Below, one piece after another: positions 53,637-61,802 of a stretch of 64,000 nt of DNA. A model generated the notes under the pieces. The model did no database searches. It worked only from the letters and a program-made list of their open reading frames with translations, and was not told the DNA's origin. Origin of the DNA: Ahrensia sp. (GTDB taxonomy: Bacteria; Pseudomonadota; Alphaproteobacteria; Rhizobiales; Rhizobiaceae); NCBI GenBank assembly GCA_002698425.1, contig NZXU01000052.1, positions 3,817 to 67,816 on the forward strand, written 5' to 3'. The position numbers were made by a program, and so were the translations under genes. Position 1 is the first letter of the stretch; every line of letters begins with the position of its first letter.

Positions 53637-54281
53637 TCAGCCGGCCCGCAGATGTTGCGAGAACCACGCGGCGGCCAGTTCGACGACCTGTTCCAGTGTG
53701 CCCGCCTCCTCGAACAGATGTGTTGCGCCTGGCACGACACTCGTCCTGGTCGGGCAGGACATCATCGCCTGCGCTTCCTTGTTGAGCGAGACGACCTCGT
53801 AATCGCGCTCGCCGACGATCAGCAGCGTCGGCGCCTTCGCCTTGAACAGAGCCTTGCCCGCGAGATCGGGCCGGCCGCCCCGCGACACGACGGCCTGAAC
53901 CGCTTCGGGCATCGACGCGGCCGCGACCAGCGCCGCCGCCGCGCCGGTGCTGGCGCCGAACAGGCCGATCGGCAGATCGCGCGTTTCAGGATCGTCCTTC
54001 GCCCAGGAGACCACCTCGGCGACGCGGCTGCCGAGAAGCGGAATGTTGAACACATTGCGCCGGGTCCGGGCTTCCGGCTCCGTCAGGAGGTCGAAGAGGA
54101 GGGTCGCAAAGCCGCGCTGCTGCAGCGTTTCGGCGACGAATGTATTGCGCGGGCTGAACCGGCTGGAGCCGCTGCCATGGGCGAAGATGATCAGGCCGCT
54201 TGCGTCAGGCGGCCGGGCGAGAATGCCGCCCAGCCTGTGGTCGCCGATTTCGATTTCCCGTGTCGCCACGTCGCCCGACAT
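53637..54281 (-). CDS. alpha/beta hydrolase (dienelactone hydrolase-like)
   Basis: 214 residues. LIIFAHGSGSSRFSPRN contains the oxyanion strand, LFGASTGAAAAL the nucleophile elbow (G-x-S-x-G), VGERDYEVV the acid, and PGATHLFEEAG the catalytic His. Members of this branch often occur next to or fused with phosphoribosyltransferases, but none is here. Substrate unknown. Same strand as the UxaA-family gene, 116 bp upstream of it. Confidence 0.88.
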   Translation of the reverse strand: MSGDVATREIEIGDHRLGGILARPPDASGLIIFAHGSGSSRFSPRNTFVAETLQQRGFATLLFDLLTEPEARTRRNVFNIPLLGSRVAEVVSWAKDDPETRDLPIGLFGASTGAAAALVAAASMPEAVQAVVSRGGRPDLAGKALFKAKAPTLLIVGERDYEVVSLNKEAQAMMSCPTRTSVVPGATHLFEEAGTLEQVVELAAAWFSQHLRAG

Positions 54282-54398
54282 CGGTTTCCTCCCCCATCGC
54301 CCCGACCCTAGCAGCGGGCTTGGGTGATGGAAAGTAAGAAAAAGGTTACCGATTTCGGGCGTTGGTCGTCTTTTTTGAAACGAAACGGACCTTAAGGT

Positions 54399-55430
54399 CT
54401 ATTGTGAGCTGCCGGAAAGGCAGGATTCGAACGAGTCCGCCATGTTCCGTATCAGCGTGAAATAGAGGTCCGGCCCGGCTTCGATATCCGCGCCCAGCGG
54501 ATCGAGCACGCCGGAGCGCGCATCGCTGCCTTCGGTCGCCACCGTAATGAGTCGCGGTTCAAACTGGGGCTCGGCGAAGACGCATGTCGCGCCGAGTTCG
54601 CCAACCCTCGCCTGGATCTCCCTGATCCGGTCCGCGCCCGGCATGATGTCCGGCGAAACCGTGATCGATCCCGCGGCCGACAGGCCGAAACGGTGTTCGA
54701 AATACTGGTAGGCGTCATGGAAGACGATGAAGCCCTTGTCCTTGACGGGTTCGAGTTCGGCCGAAAGCCCGGTCGTCAGCGTGTCGAGCCGTTCGGTCAG
54801 CGCGGCCGCGTTCTTTTCATAGAGGGCGGCATTGTCGGGATCGGCCTCGGCCAGCGCCTCGGCGATCTCATGCGTCATCGCCTTCGCATTGAAAGGATCG
54901 AGCCAGACATGCATGTCGACCTCGCCATGGTGATGGTCGTCATCGTGGCTGTCGGCATGTTGCTCTTCATGGTCATGATCGCCGGCTTCCTCATGCTCGT
55001 CCTCGTCTTCGGCATCGTGATCATCGTCATGACCCTCTTCGGCATGGTCGTCATCATGCGCGTGCTTCTCGAAAGCGCCGCCTTCGCGAAAACCGAGCAT
55101 CTCCAGCCCGTGCGAATGGATCAGTTCGACCGACTTGCCGCTGCCGATCGTCGAGATCGGTTTTTCGAGGAAGGCTTCCAGATCGTCGCCGATCCAGAAG
55201 ATCAGGTCGGCCTTCTGCAAGGCGGCCGCCTGTGACGGCTTGAGGCTGTAGGTATGCGGCGAGCCTGCGCCCTCGATGATCAGGGCCGGTTCTCCGGCGC
55301 CCTGCATCACCGCGGCGACCAGCGAATGAACCGGCTTGATCGAAGCGATGACATTGACATCGGCATGCGCGGAAAAGGCGGTGGCGCCGAGCGCGGAGGT
55401 GGCGAGCAGAAGTTTCGGGAAGCGTTTCAT
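54399..55430 (-). CDS. znuA: zinc ABC transporter substrate-binding protein ZnuA
   Basis: 343-residue periplasmic zinc-binding protein. Signal peptide ends near AHA-DVNV. Zinc ligands include the His of GSPHTYSLKPS, the His of MHVWLDPFNA, the His of VFHDAYQYFEHRFG and the Asp near the end. A His/Asp/Glu-rich loop of about 50 residues precedes MHVWLD, as in zinc-specific members. It delivers Zn2+ to ZnuBC. It is divergent from znuCB-zur across a shared Zur box. Confidence 0.96.
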   Translation of the reverse strand: MKRFPKLLLATSALGATAFSAHADVNVIASIKPVHSLVAAVMQGAGEPALIIEGAGSPHTYSLKPSQAAALQKADLIFWIGDDLEAFLEKPISTIGSGKSVELIHSHGLEMLGFREGGAFEKHAHDDDHAEEGHDDDHDAEDEDEHEEAGDHDHEEQHADSHDDDHHHGEVDMHVWLDPFNAKAMTHEIAEALAEADPDNAALYEKNAAALTERLDTLTTGLSAELEPVKDKGFIVFHDAYQYFEHRFGLSAAGSITVSPDIMPGADRIREIQARVGELGATCVFAEPQFEPRLITVATEGSDARSGVLDPLGADIEAGPDLYFTLIRNMADSFESCLSGSSQ

Positions 55431-55467
55431 CTCGTGTTCCTGGCAGACATTGCGGATCGGGTGCGTG

Positions 55468-55484
55468 ATGTTATATCATAACAT
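55468..55484. promoter_or_regulatory. Zur box in the znuA-znuC intergenic region
   Basis: ATGTTAT (55468-55474), spacer ATC, ATAACAT (55478-55484): a perfect 7-bp inverted repeat close to the alphaproteobacterial Zur consensus. It lies between the divergent znuA and znuC starts, 38 bp before znuA, so one site can repress both when zinc is plentiful. Confidence 0.85.
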
Positions 55485-55559
55485 TCCAATATCGGATAAC
55501 CTGAGATTGACGCGGCCGTCAAGCCGCGCGAAATCTTCGCATCACGGAAAGGACCGAAC

Positions 55560-56432
55560 GTGCTGCAAATGCCGCAATCGCTGGTGCGTCTCGAAAAGGC
55601 GGGCGTCGAACGCGCCGGCCGGTGGCTGGTGCGCGATATCGACCTCGAGGTCGAGCGCGGCGAGATCGTCACGCTGATCGGGCCGAACGGCTCCGGCAAA
55701 TCGACGACAGCGCGCATGGCGCTCGGCGTACTGGCCCCGAGCGAGGGCCGCGCCTCCCGCGCCGCCGGCCTGCGCGTCGGCTACGTGCCGCAAAAGGTCG
55801 CGGTCGACTGGACCCTGCCGCTGACCGTCGACCGTTTCATGACGCTGACCAACCCGCTGTCGCGCGAGGAAAAGACCGCCGCGCTGGAATCGACCGGCAT
55901 CGCCCATCTCGCCCATGCTGAAGTGCGCAATCTGTCGGGCGGCGAATTCCAGCGCGCGCTTCTCGCCCGCGCCGTCGCCCGGCGTCCCGCCCTCCTCGTC
56001 CTCGACGAGCCTGTGCAGGGCGTCGACTTTTCCGGCGAGATCGCGCTTTACGAGCTGATCGCCGACATCCGCAACCATCTGCATTGCGGCGTCTTGCTGA
56101 TCTCGCACGACCTGCATGTCGTCATGGCCGCGACCGACCGTGTCATCTGCCTCAACGGCCATGTCTGCTGCCACGGCACGCCGCAGGTGGTCGCCGAAAG
56201 CGCCGAATACCGCCAGCTCTTCGGCGCGCGGGGCGCGGCGCAGCTGGCGGTCTACCAGCACCATCACGACCATACCCATCTGCCCGACGGCCGCGTGCGC
56301 CATGCCGACGGTACCGTCACCGATCACTGCCACGAGGAAGATGGCCACCATCACCACGCGCATGATCATCACGATCATAATCACGGCGCGGAAGGCGAAG
56401 CCGGGAAGGGGGATGCGTCCGATGCTCGATGA
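55560..56432 (+). CDS. znuC: zinc ABC transporter ATP-binding protein ZnuC
   Basis: 290 residues. Walker A GPNGSGKST, signature LSGGEFQRALLARA, Walker B LLVLDEPVQGVD and switch His LLISHDLHVV are present. The C-terminal 60 residues are a His-rich tail (HHHDHTHLPDG, HCHEEDGHHHH) that likely binds zinc. GTG start at 55560 with GGAAAGGA upstream. Its end overlaps znuB by 11 nt. Confidence 0.95.
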   Translation: MLQMPQSLVRLEKAGVERAGRWLVRDIDLEVERGEIVTLIGPNGSGKSTTARMALGVLAPSEGRASRAAGLRVGYVPQKVAVDWTLPLTVDRFMTLTNPLSREEKTAALESTGIAHLAHAEVRNLSGGEFQRALLARAVARRPALLVLDEPVQGVDFSGEIALYELIADIRNHLHCGVLLISHDLHVVMAATDRVICLNGHVCCHGTPQVVAESAEYRQLFGARGAAQLAVYQHHHDHTHLPDGRVRHADGTVTDHCHEEDGHHHHAHDHHDHNHGAEGEAGKGDASDAR

Positions 56433-57234
56433 TTTCTTCGTCCGCGCGATCGTCGCCGGGGCCGGCGTCGCGCTCGTCGCCGGCCCGCTCGGCTGCTTCA
56501 TCGTCTGGCGCAGGCTCGCCTATTTCGGCGATACGCTGTCGCACGCGGCCTTGCTCGGCGTCGCCATCGCATTCCTGCTCGAAATCGACGTGACGCTGGC
56601 CGTCTTCGCCGTCTCGATGACGGTCGCCCTGTCATTGTTGTGGCTGCAGCGCCGCGCCGGCCTGTCGGCGGACGCGCTGCTGGGTCTGCTCTCCCACTCG
56701 GCCCTGGCGCTCGGCCTCGTCGCGCTCGCCTTCATGACCTGGGTGCGCATCGACCTGATGGGGCTGCTCTTCGGCGACATCCTGGCCGTTTCGAAGGCGG
56801 ATATCGCCGCGATCTATGCCGGCGGCGCATTCGTCCTCGCCGTGCTGGCCTGGGTGTGGAAGCCGTTATTCGCCGCAACCGTCAATCCGGAACTGGCCGC
56901 GGCCGAAGGCATGCGGCCGGAGCGCGCCAATGTCGTCTTCATGCTGCTGCTCGCCATCGTCGTGGCGATCGCCATGAAGATCGTCGGCGTGTTGCTGATC
57001 ACCGCGCTGCTGATCATCCCGGCAGCGACCGCACGGCGTTTTGCCGCCGGGCCGGAACAGATGGCGCTCCTTGCCGCCCTGTTCGGCGTCGCCGCCGTGG
57101 TCGGCGGGCTTTTCGCATCGCTGGAATGGGACACGCCGTCCGGCCCGTCGATCGTCGTCACAGCGCTTGCGATTTTCGTGCTTGGCCTGATACCTGTCAG
57201 GGCGCGGGCGAAACGGGAGGAGGGCAGGACATGA
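56422..57234 (+). CDS. znuB: zinc ABC transporter permease ZnuB
   Basis: 270-residue inner-membrane permease with about eight helices of the ABC-3 family: GPLGCFIVWRRLAYFGDTLSHAALLGVA is the diagnostic segment, later ILAVSKADIAAIY and LLITALLIIPAATARRFA. ATG at 56422 (MLDDFF) has GAAGGGGG 9 nt upstream; ATG at 56413 is an alternative. It overlaps znuC at the start and zur at the end (ATGA), so the three are one operon. Confidence 0.94.
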   Translation: MLDDFFVRAIVAGAGVALVAGPLGCFIVWRRLAYFGDTLSHAALLGVAIAFLLEIDVTLAVFAVSMTVALSLLWLQRRAGLSADALLGLLSHSALALGLVALAFMTWVRIDLMGLLFGDILAVSKADIAAIYAGGAFVLAVLAWVWKPLFAATVNPELAAAEGMRPERANVVFMLLLAIVVAIAMKIVGVLLITALLIIPAATARRFAAGPEQMALLAALFGVAAVVGGLFASLEWDTPSGPSIVVTALAIFVLGLIPVRARAKREEGRT

Positions 57235-57659
57235 ATCGGGACCACCGTCACGACCATCCGCATGCGGACAAGGCCGACCTGACCCGCAACCAGGCGCTCG
57301 TCTTCGACACGCTGGAGGATGCCGACGCGCCGCTGACGGCCTACAACATTCTCGACCGGCTGAACGGCGAGGGGCTGCGCGCGCCGCTGCAGGTCTACCG
57401 CGCCCTCGACAAGCTGCTCGACCTCGGCATGGTGCATCGTCTCGAGAGCCTCAACGCCTTCGTCGCCTGCCGCCATCCCGGCTGCGCCGGACATGAAACT
57501 GTCGCCTTCGCCATCTGCGACGATTGCGGCTCCGTCGCCGAGATCACCGACACGTCGCTCGCCGACGCGCTGGAGACGATCACACGGAACGCAGAATTCA
57601 AGCCGCGCAAGACGACGGTCGAGATGCGCGGCCTGTGCCACGCCTGCCAGGCGGCGTGA
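57231..57659 (+). CDS. zur: zinc uptake regulator Zur (Fur family)
   Basis: 142 residues. The N-terminus is His-rich (HRHDHPHADK). The winged helix reads LTAYNILDRLNGEGLRAPLQVYRALDKL, and the zinc sites are CRHPGCAGHE, ICDDCGSV and GLCHACQ. Zur with Zn2+ represses zinc uptake genes and would bind the palindrome at 55468-55484, closing a feedback loop. ATG overlaps the znuB stop by 4 nt. Confidence 0.95.
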   Translation: MNRDHRHDHPHADKADLTRNQALVFDTLEDADAPLTAYNILDRLNGEGLRAPLQVYRALDKLLDLGMVHRLESLNAFVACRHPGCAGHETVAFAICDDCGSVAEITDTSLADALETITRNAEFKPRKTTVEMRGLCHACQAA

Positions 57660-57807
57660 GGATCGTCCACGCAGGGCGACCGGTCCCGACTTGCGCCGCA
57701 TGGACGCCCGGCGAAGCGCAAGGTAGAACTTCCCTTACGAAATAAGCGATGCGGCCGGCGCCGGGGTTGGAGGTCTTGTCAGCATCGATGGACGTGAAGA
57801 TCGCTTG

Positions 57808-60033
57808 ATGTCGAAACCGATTTCGATAGTCCTCCTCAATCACAATTACGGACGCTATCTCAGGCGCGCACTGGACTCCGCCCTCGACCAGGATTTCGAC
57901 GACTATGAACTGATCCTGCTGGACGACGGCTCCACCGACGGTTCCGAAGCGATCGCGCAAGACTATCTGTCGCGGGTGGACTATGTCCGGCAGCCGCACA
58001 GCGGCGCGTTCATGGCGGCGCGGGCGGCGGTCAGGCGGGCGCGGGGCGAGAGAATCCTGTTCCTGGACGCCGATGACGAACTGCGTCCGGGCGCCTTGCG
58101 GCACCTGGCCGACGCCGCGCGGGTCCATCCCGACAAGCCCGTGATCCTCGGAAGGATATGCAACATCGACGAGGCCACCGGCCGCACGTCCTACGAAGCG
58201 GCGGTCGCGCTGTCCGACAGCCCGCTGGAGAATTTTTCCCGGTTTTGCCGCGGTGCGCTCAAGGCGCCGATCGCCGGCGGCCTGGTAGACCGTTCGCTGC
58301 TTCTGGAATTCGACGAAACCGACCCGGACTATCCGATCAGCATGGATCTCGCGGTCCTGGCGGTCGGGCTCACCAGGGGCTGCGTCCAGATCGATCATTG
58401 CACGCTGAACATTCACGCCCATGAAGGCCGTCTCCGCGACAATGTCGGCTACATAGACCGGTCGGGACTGCGACTCGTCGATTTCATCTTCGACGACAGG
58501 CGCATCGGGCCGGAATTCATGCATCTGCGCGGAAAGTTCGTCGCCTTTCTTCAGCGCGAGCGCGCCCGCTCCTTCTATCGTGCCGGCTGGTATTCCGACG
58601 CCTGGCCCTGCTATGTCGCGGCGGTCCGCGCCGACCCGAAAACGCTGGCCGATACGCGGAACCTGCGCCGGGGCGTCGTCAGCCTCGCCAAGGCGCTCGC
58701 CGGCAGTGACGAAGGCCCCGTGGCCGACCCGAAAGGGCACTGGCTGCTCGGCCACAGGCGCAGTTTCCATGACAATCCGGTCGATTTCGCGAAGAAGCAC
58801 CTCGGCGGCGGCCGTGAGACTGTGCGTGTACGGGACGGAACGCGCAGCTACATCACCTGCAGCCGGCAGGATGCCGGGCATATCCTGACCAAGAACCCCG
58901 AAAACTATCAGCCTGCGGGGATAGCGCGGGCGTTCCCGGTCTTTCGCAATTCCATTCTCGGCACCCGCCATCCCGAGCATTCGGTGATCCGCCGGCAGAT
59001 CGCGCCCTATTTCAGCCCGGCATCGCTGGACCGGCTCTTTCCGGTCATTGCCGGGAGCATGATCGCGGCCCTGGACCGGTGTCCGGGCGGATCCGATGTC
59101 GACCTGTTCCGCCGGTCGCGCGATGTCCTCAAATCGGTCAGCAGCGTCCTGCTCTTCGGCGAAACGGACACCGACTATGTCGATCGGCTCGACGACGCGA
59201 TCATGGTCATGCATCAACGCTCCTGCCGAAAGCTGCGCGCGTTCAATGCCGTGTCCGAGCTGGTTTCGCGCCGGAACGATCGCATCATCGAGCGCAGTTT
59301 CGCCGAGCTCCGCACCATCGTCGGGGAATTGGCCGAAAAACCCGACAGGGCGTTCCGGTTCTCCATCCTCGACCAATTGCTAGCGGACAAGCAGGCGGAC
59401 AGCGCCGAATTACGGCCCGATATCGCAAACAGCATCGCGGGTCTCTATCTCGCTTCGCTGGAGCCGGTGTCGATCACGGCGGCGGCGGCCCTTGTCCATC
59501 TCGGGCAGGACGATGCGTTGCAGGCCGAGATCGCCGCGGAAGTCGCGGCAGGCCTTTCGGCAAAACCCCTTGCCGCCCATGCGCGCGAGGACCTGAAAAC
59601 ATATCGCAAGCTCAACGGCTTTATCGATGAGATCCACAGGCTGTATCCGGCCGAATGGATGCTTAGCCGGGAGGTCGCGAAGACGGAGCGCCTGCCCAGC
59701 GGTTTCCTCGCGCGCAAGGGCAGCAAGATCATGATCGACCTGCACGCGCTGCACAGGGATCCCGAATGCTTCCACGATCCGGACAGCCTCGTCCTCGACC
59801 GTTTCGAAGACGGCCAGGCGCGAAAGAGCGGCTGTTACATCCCGTTCGGCGCCGGCATCACCTCATGCCTCGGCCTTTCGCTGGCGCGTATCCTGATCGC
59901 GCTTTTCCTGATCGGCTGCATCGAAAGATGGCGGATAAAAGCGCCGAAGAAAGAGATACCGCTGCAAAGCTACAATCTGTTTTCATTCAATTTCGCCGAA
60001 GACCTGCCGGGTGAACTACTGCCCAGAAGCTAG
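57808..60033 (+). CDS. GT2 glycosyltransferase-cytochrome P450 fusion protein
   Basis: 741 residues. Residues 5-225 are a family 2 glycosyltransferase: ISIVLLNHNYGRYLRRAL, LILLDDGSTDGS and the DxD-type ILFLDADDEL. Residues 226-300 form a helical linker. Residues about 308-735 are a complete P450: GHWLLGHRRSFHDNPVDF at its start, HPEHSVIRRQIAPYFS (C helix), ExxR at Glu608-Arg611 (EIHRLYP), and heme motif FGAGITSCLG with Cys687 (F680, G683, C687, G689). The I-helix acid-Thr pair is altered: LASLEPVSIT has Glu552 but Pro553 where Thr is usual. No reductase or ferredoxin gene is nearby. A lipid or glycoside-modifying role is guesswork. ATG 57808; weak ribosome site. Confidence 0.85.
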   Translation: MSKPISIVLLNHNYGRYLRRALDSALDQDFDDYELILLDDGSTDGSEAIAQDYLSRVDYVRQPHSGAFMAARAAVRRARGERILFLDADDELRPGALRHLADAARVHPDKPVILGRICNIDEATGRTSYEAAVALSDSPLENFSRFCRGALKAPIAGGLVDRSLLLEFDETDPDYPISMDLAVLAVGLTRGCVQIDHCTLNIHAHEGRLRDNVGYIDRSGLRLVDFIFDDRRIGPEFMHLRGKFVAFLQRERARSFYRAGWYSDAWPCYVAAVRADPKTLADTRNLRRGVVSLAKALAGSDEGPVADPKGHWLLGHRRSFHDNPVDFAKKHLGGGRETVRVRDGTRSYITCSRQDAGHILTKNPENYQPAGIARAFPVFRNSILGTRHPEHSVIRRQIAPYFSPASLDRLFPVIAGSMIAALDRCPGGSDVDLFRRSRDVLKSVSSVLLFGETDTDYVDRLDDAIMVMHQRSCRKLRAFNAVSELVSRRNDRIIERSFAELRTIVGELAEKPDRAFRFSILDQLLADKQADSAELRPDIANSIAGLYLASLEPVSITAAAALVHLGQDDALQAEIAAEVAAGLSAKPLAAHAREDLKTYRKLNGFIDEIHRLYPAEWMLSREVAKTERLPSGFLARKGSKIMIDLHALHRDPECFHDPDSLVLDRFEDGQARKSGCYIPFGAGITSCLGLSLARILIALFLIGCIERWRIKAPKKEIPLQSYNLFSFNFAEDLPGELLPRS

Positions 60034-60140
60034 CGGCCGTCCGCTCCGACATTGATCGGACGCGAGGTAAGCTGTAAGAAAAACCGGGGCTATTTGGGCC
60101 GGCATTCTTTCGATGCCGGGGCAGGGTTGGGCGGCGTTTC

Positions 60141-61370
60141 TTGCGCATAGGGTTGGCGATATACCGTCTTCATCCGCGCGGCGGATTGGAAGACAATTGC
60201 ATCCGCATCGCCGATGAGCTCGTGCGGCGCGGCCATACGGTGCAATTTCTGTGCGCGGAAGCGGCACAGGACGCGCCTCATCCGGTGAAACTGATGCCCT
60301 CGGCCGCCGTCAAGCGGACGAACCATGACAGGATGGCGGCCTTTGCCGCCGATGTCGGCGCTTTTGCAAAAACCGGTTTTGACGCGACCATTGCCTTTCA
60401 GCCCATGCGGGGCACGGATTTTGTCTTTTGGGGCGATACGCTGCGATGCCGGGAAGGCTTGCCGGTGTGGAAGCGCCTGTTGCCGCGCTACCGCGCTTAC
60501 GGGCAGCTGGAGGCCGGCTGTTTCTCGCCGCCCAACGCCGTCCGCGTCATCGGGCTTTCGTCGGAGCAGAAGAGCCAGATTACCCGGGTTCACGCGACGC
60601 CCGAGGCGCGAATCCGCATCAGCGGGCCGACTCTGTCGCCTGGAAAATATCGCCCAGAACTCAGGCAGTCCGAAGCCGGTCCGCGCCTTCGCGAGGCGCT
60701 GAACATCCCGCAGGACGCACATGTGTGGCTGTGGCTCGGCCTGTGCGCGCGAAGCAAGGGGCTCGACCGCGTCATCCGCGCGCTGGCCAGGAGCCCGAAC
60801 GCCGTCCTGCTTGTCGGCGGGCTTTCTGCGGACAGTGTCGGGACGGTCCCCGCGAAAAGGCAGATCCGCCGGTTCGGGCTGGAGCAGTCCATCCGTTTCC
60901 TCGGCTATCTGTCGCCGGAATCGGTCGTGGAGGCGATGGCCGCCAGCGACGTGCTGGCGCACCCCGCCCGGGTCGACACGACGGGAGCGGTCATCCTCGA
61001 ATCGCTCGTCAACGGCCTGCCGGTGGTTGCCACCGGCATCTGCGGTTTTTCCGAGCATGTCAGAAAGAGCGGCGCCGGCCATGTGCTCGAAAACGGCTTC
61101 GATGCGGCCGAATTCGTTTCGAGGCTGCAGGCTGTCTGCGCCGACCGGGAAGGCGCGCTTTCCGGCAGGGGAATCGCCTATGGGCGGTCGCAAAACCTGT
61201 TCGACGGGCTCTCGGATGTCTGCGACTGGATCGAAGAAGCGTCGTGGATGCCGGCCGGACTTGGCCCATCCGCATGGGCGCCGGCGGCGGCTCACGCGCC
61301 CGCGTCGTCCTCCGGATATTCCGTCACCGTGCCCGCCGCGTTGTCGATGATCATGAAGGCGTCGAAATAG
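60141..61370 (+). CDS. GT4 glycosyltransferase, WaaG/RfaG-like
   Basis: 409 residues. The N-terminal IGLAIYRLHPRGGLEDNCIRIADELVRRGH closely resembles LPS core glucosyltransferase WaaG, and HPARVDTTGAVILESLVNGLPVVATG is the nucleotide-sugar-binding region (Asp-x7-Glu in place of Glu-x7-Glu). It would transfer a sugar at the inner face of the membrane. TTG start at 60141; no ATG fits the family start. The last 25 or so residues overlap the convergent YdhR-like gene by 79 bp and are low in complexity. A hairpin (CCGGCAT/ATGCCGG, 60099-60119) separates it from the P450 fusion gene, with which it may be cotranscribed. Confidence 0.85.
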   Translation: MRIGLAIYRLHPRGGLEDNCIRIADELVRRGHTVQFLCAEAAQDAPHPVKLMPSAAVKRTNHDRMAAFAADVGAFAKTGFDATIAFQPMRGTDFVFWGDTLRCREGLPVWKRLLPRYRAYGQLEAGCFSPPNAVRVIGLSSEQKSQITRVHATPEARIRISGPTLSPGKYRPELRQSEAGPRLREALNIPQDAHVWLWLGLCARSKGLDRVIRALARSPNAVLLVGGLSADSVGTVPAKRQIRRFGLEQSIRFLGYLSPESVVEAMAASDVLAHPARVDTTGAVILESLVNGLPVVATGICGFSEHVRKSGAGHVLENGFDAAEFVSRLQAVCADREGALSGRGIAYGRSQNLFDGLSDVCDWIEEASWMPAGLGPSAWAPAAAHAPASSSGYSVTVPAALSMIMKASK

Positions 61371-61624
61371 TCGATCGTCGGGCGCGTGCCGATGCGTTTT
61401 TCCGCCTGCTGCAGCCACGCTTCGTCATGGGCGGCCTCGGCGGCGGCGCGCGACGTCCAGAAATAGATCCCCTTCAGCGTGGTGCGGTCGTCGCTCCACA
61501 CGAAGTGCTTGCGAACCAACTCCTTTTCGGATTGCCAGCGCGCCACGACATGGCGCGCATCGGCGACGATATCTTCGCGGCTCGCTCCCGCCGGAGCGGG
61601 GAAGGTGACGATTTCGCAGATCAT
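61292..61624 (-). CDS. YdhR-like dimeric alpha/beta-barrel protein
   Basis: 110 residues: VTFPAPAGASREDIVADARHV, FVWSDDRTTLKGIYFWTSRAAAEAAHDEAWL and GTRPTIDYFDAFMIIDN match YdhR-like 'monooxygenase' small proteins of the dimeric ferredoxin-like fold. Activity unproven. ATG at 61624 has GGAGG upstream. It is convergent with the GT4 gene, overlapping its 3' end by 79 bp, and divergent from the ATP-grasp gene. Confidence 0.8.
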   Translation of the reverse strand: MICEIVTFPAPAGASREDIVADARHVVARWQSEKELVRKHFVWSDDRTTLKGIYFWTSRAAAEAAHDEAWLQQAEKRIGTRPTIDYFDAFMIIDNAAGTVTEYPEDDAGA

Positions 61625-61802
61625 GAAGTCCTCCCGAGTCGCTGGGTCCCGCGTCGCCCGGCGCCTTTACGTCCTTTGCGTCCTTATCTTGCCGCGCAAA
61701 CGGGCGACTTGCCGATAATTTACGCAACCTTTTTTGCGCCTTGCCCGTTGGCCATGCACAAGCCCACTTGCGTATTATGCGCAAAAACATAGTCTTGAGG
61801 GA

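Noticed and set aside
60099..60119. Terminator between the GT2-P450 gene and the WaaG-like gene
   Set aside because: The hairpin CCGGCAT/ATGCCGG has no T-run, so it is noted only as a possible attenuator.
61740..61800. Sigma-54 promoter before the ATP-grasp gene
   Set aside because: TGGC and TTGC words occur near 61755-61775 but their spacing does not fit the -24/-12 consensus.
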